Shown here piece after piece: positions 5,201 through 5,953 of a DNA stretch of 5,953 nucleotides. The notes below the pieces were generated by a model. The model ran no database searches, had not been told where the DNA came from, and saw only the letters and a program-made list of their open reading frames with translations. The DNA lies in contig JAFGPH010000350.1 of NCBI GenBank assembly GCA_016926135.1, positions 1 through 5,953 of the forward strand, written 5' to 3'. The first letter of the stretch is position 1; the number at the start of each line of letters is the position of its first letter. This stretch comes from Deltaproteobacteria bacterium. GTDB taxonomy: Bacteria > Desulfobacterota > DSM-4660 > Desulfatiglandales > HGW-15. The position numbers and the translations under genes were made by a program.

Positions 5201-5611
5201 CTAAGGGATCGGCCTGAACTTGGGCAGGCTGAACTCCTCCGTGACATCCTCCCATTTCACGACCACGGGCATGTCGCACGCGATCCCGTCGTAAGCGCAA
5301 TCCACGATCTGGGTGAGAAGGCGGGGCCCCTCTTCCAGCTCCACGTCCGCCACCACATAGGGGAGGTCATCCTTGAAACCCGGATGATAGGCCACGTGGT
5401 AAATCGCGAAGGTGTAGACCTTGCCTTTCCCGCTCGATACGATCCACCGCGTTTGGCGCGAGTGACATGAGGGGCAGATCATGGAGGCTGGCCAGCGCAC
5501 ATGGCCGCAGTCCTCGCACTGCTGGAACCGGAGTTCATGTTCCCTGCAGCCACTCCAGAACTCCCGGTTGTCGTCATTGATACTGGGCAGAGGTTTGGTG
5601 TAATTGTCCAT
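5201..5611 (-). CDS. DUF35 Zn-ribbon/OB-fold protein, acyl-CoA-binding partner of a thiolase-like enzyme
   Basis: The protein has about 136 residues and the two-part layout of the DUF35 family. An N-terminal helix (NDDNREFWSGCREHELRFQQ) is followed by a rubredoxin-like zinc ribbon with Cys32-x2-Cys35 and Cys46-x2-Cys49. An OB-fold then begins near GKGKVYTFAIYH and ends near MPVVVKWEDV. In characterised relatives (ChsH2-type) this protein forms a complex with an SCP-x/thiolase-superfamily subunit or a hydratase and helps hold the acyl-CoA substrate in the cytoplasm. Its neighbour here is such a thiolase-like gene, which supports the same arrangement. Two starts are possible. ATG 5617 overlaps the upstream stop as ATGA. 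ATG 5611, two codons on, stands 7 bases from a strong GAGGAGGG site (5619-5626), whereas 5617 has only one base of spacing. I prefer 5611. Substrate chain type (steroid, fatty acid, other) cannot be read from this sequence. Confidence 0.9.
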   Translation of the reverse strand: MDNYTKPLPSINDDNREFWSGCREHELRFQQCEDCGHVRWPASMICPSCHSRQTRWIVSSGKGKVYTFAIYHVAYHPGFKDDLPYVVADVELEEGPRLLTQIVDCAYDGIACDMPVVVKWEDVTEEFSLPKFRPIP

Positions 5612-5613
5612 AT

Positions 5614-5953
5614 TCATGCCCTCCTCAAGACGGTGCAGGCATGGGTCTGCAACACCCCGCCGTTGTCACTGCAGAGGATGATCTCGGGTGACTTGGTACG
5701 GGTCACGGGCCCGAGCTGCCTCGCTCCGCATCGCCCCATGAGCTGCATGGCCGCCTCGCTCAGGGGTGTGAGACCCATGTGGTAGGCCTCGGAGAGCTGC
5801 CCTCCGGAGGTATTGACCGGCATCCTGCCCCCCGGCTCCATGGTGCCGCCCTGGAACCAGGCCTCCCCCTCACCGGGTCCGAAAAAGCCGTAGTCCTGAA
5901 GGGTGATCTCAACCGTATAGGTGAAACAGTCGTAGATCTGGCAGGCGTCAATA
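5614..5953 (-). CDS. SCP-x/thiolase-superfamily protein, C-terminal part (5' end outside window)
   Basis: The frame enters from the right edge (first full codon 5952-5950) and ends at TGA 5616-5614, giving 112 visible residues. It reads DACQIYDCFTYTVEITLQDY, then a GFFGPGEGEAWF segment, PVNTSGGQLSEAYHMG, and a final glycine-containing loop ILCSDNGG followed by a C-terminal strand ending in LRR. This is the C-terminal half of SCP-x-type thiolases, which cleave or form C-C bonds in acyl-CoA thioesters. In classical thiolases the region after NxSGG carries the catalytic GHP histidine; here the aligned position is Tyr (EAYHMG). That is usual for the DUF35-partnered branch, some of which (Ltp2-type) are aldolases with a rebuilt active site. 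The DUF35 gene follows directly with a coupled start, so the two are one operon. The N-terminal nucleophile region is not in the window, so thiolase versus aldolase cannot be settled. Confidence 0.9.
   Translation of the reverse strand, partial: IDACQIYDCFTYTVEITLQDYGFFGPGEGEAWFQGGTMEPGGRMPVNTSGGQLSEAYHMGLTPLSEAAMQLMGRCGARQLGPVTRTKSPEIILCSDNGGVLQTHACTVLRRA

Overview
The window looks like a bacterial chromosome segment of moderately high GC, probably a Desulfobacterota-type (deltaproteobacterial) anaerobe. That placement is inferred from gene content only: a CHASE2-class III cyclase, an SCP-x-type thiolase paired with a DUF35 protein, and an IS4-family remnant. No marker gene for taxonomy is present.

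Layout. Positions 1-105 are the 3' end of an unrecognised plus-strand gene that overlaps the start of the next gene. Positions 83-2275 encode a complete membrane adenylate/guanylate cyclase: CHASE2 sensor, three membrane segments, class III cyclase domain and a TPR-like tail. A full-length PIN-domain (VapC-like) reading frame follows in the same frame, directly behind the cyclase stop codon. It has no ATG/GTG/TTG at its expected start and lacks one acidic active-site residue. Positions 2669-4037 are a low-coding accessory stretch. It holds a possible promoter/palindrome, a 42-codon ORF that runs into an IS end, a C-terminal remnant of an IS4-family transposase on the minus strand, and a 57-residue zinc-ribbon protein with a strong ribosome binding site.

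Positions 4038-4713 are a tight two-gene plus-strand unit, YwbE family then YaiI/YqxD family (DUF188). Behind it, at 4778-5069, lies a large nested imperfect palindrome of about 290 bp with three pairs of complementary arms. An 11-bp direct repeat lies on either side. This is the most unusual structure in the window and resembles a small non-autonomous mobile repeat or a structured RNA element.

Positions 5201-5953 are a minus-strand operon entering from the right edge. The 3' part of an SCP-x/thiolase-superfamily gene is followed, with a coupled start, by a DUF35 zinc-ribbon/OB-fold protein. Such pairs act on acyl-CoA substrates as a two-subunit complex. The thiolase-like protein has Tyr where classical thiolases have the catalytic His, so it may be an aldolase or another repurposed member rather than a true thiolase.

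The genes do not form one pathway. The window joins a signalling gene, an eroded toxin/IS region, a conserved housekeeping-type pair, a repeat element and a lipid/acyl-CoA operon.
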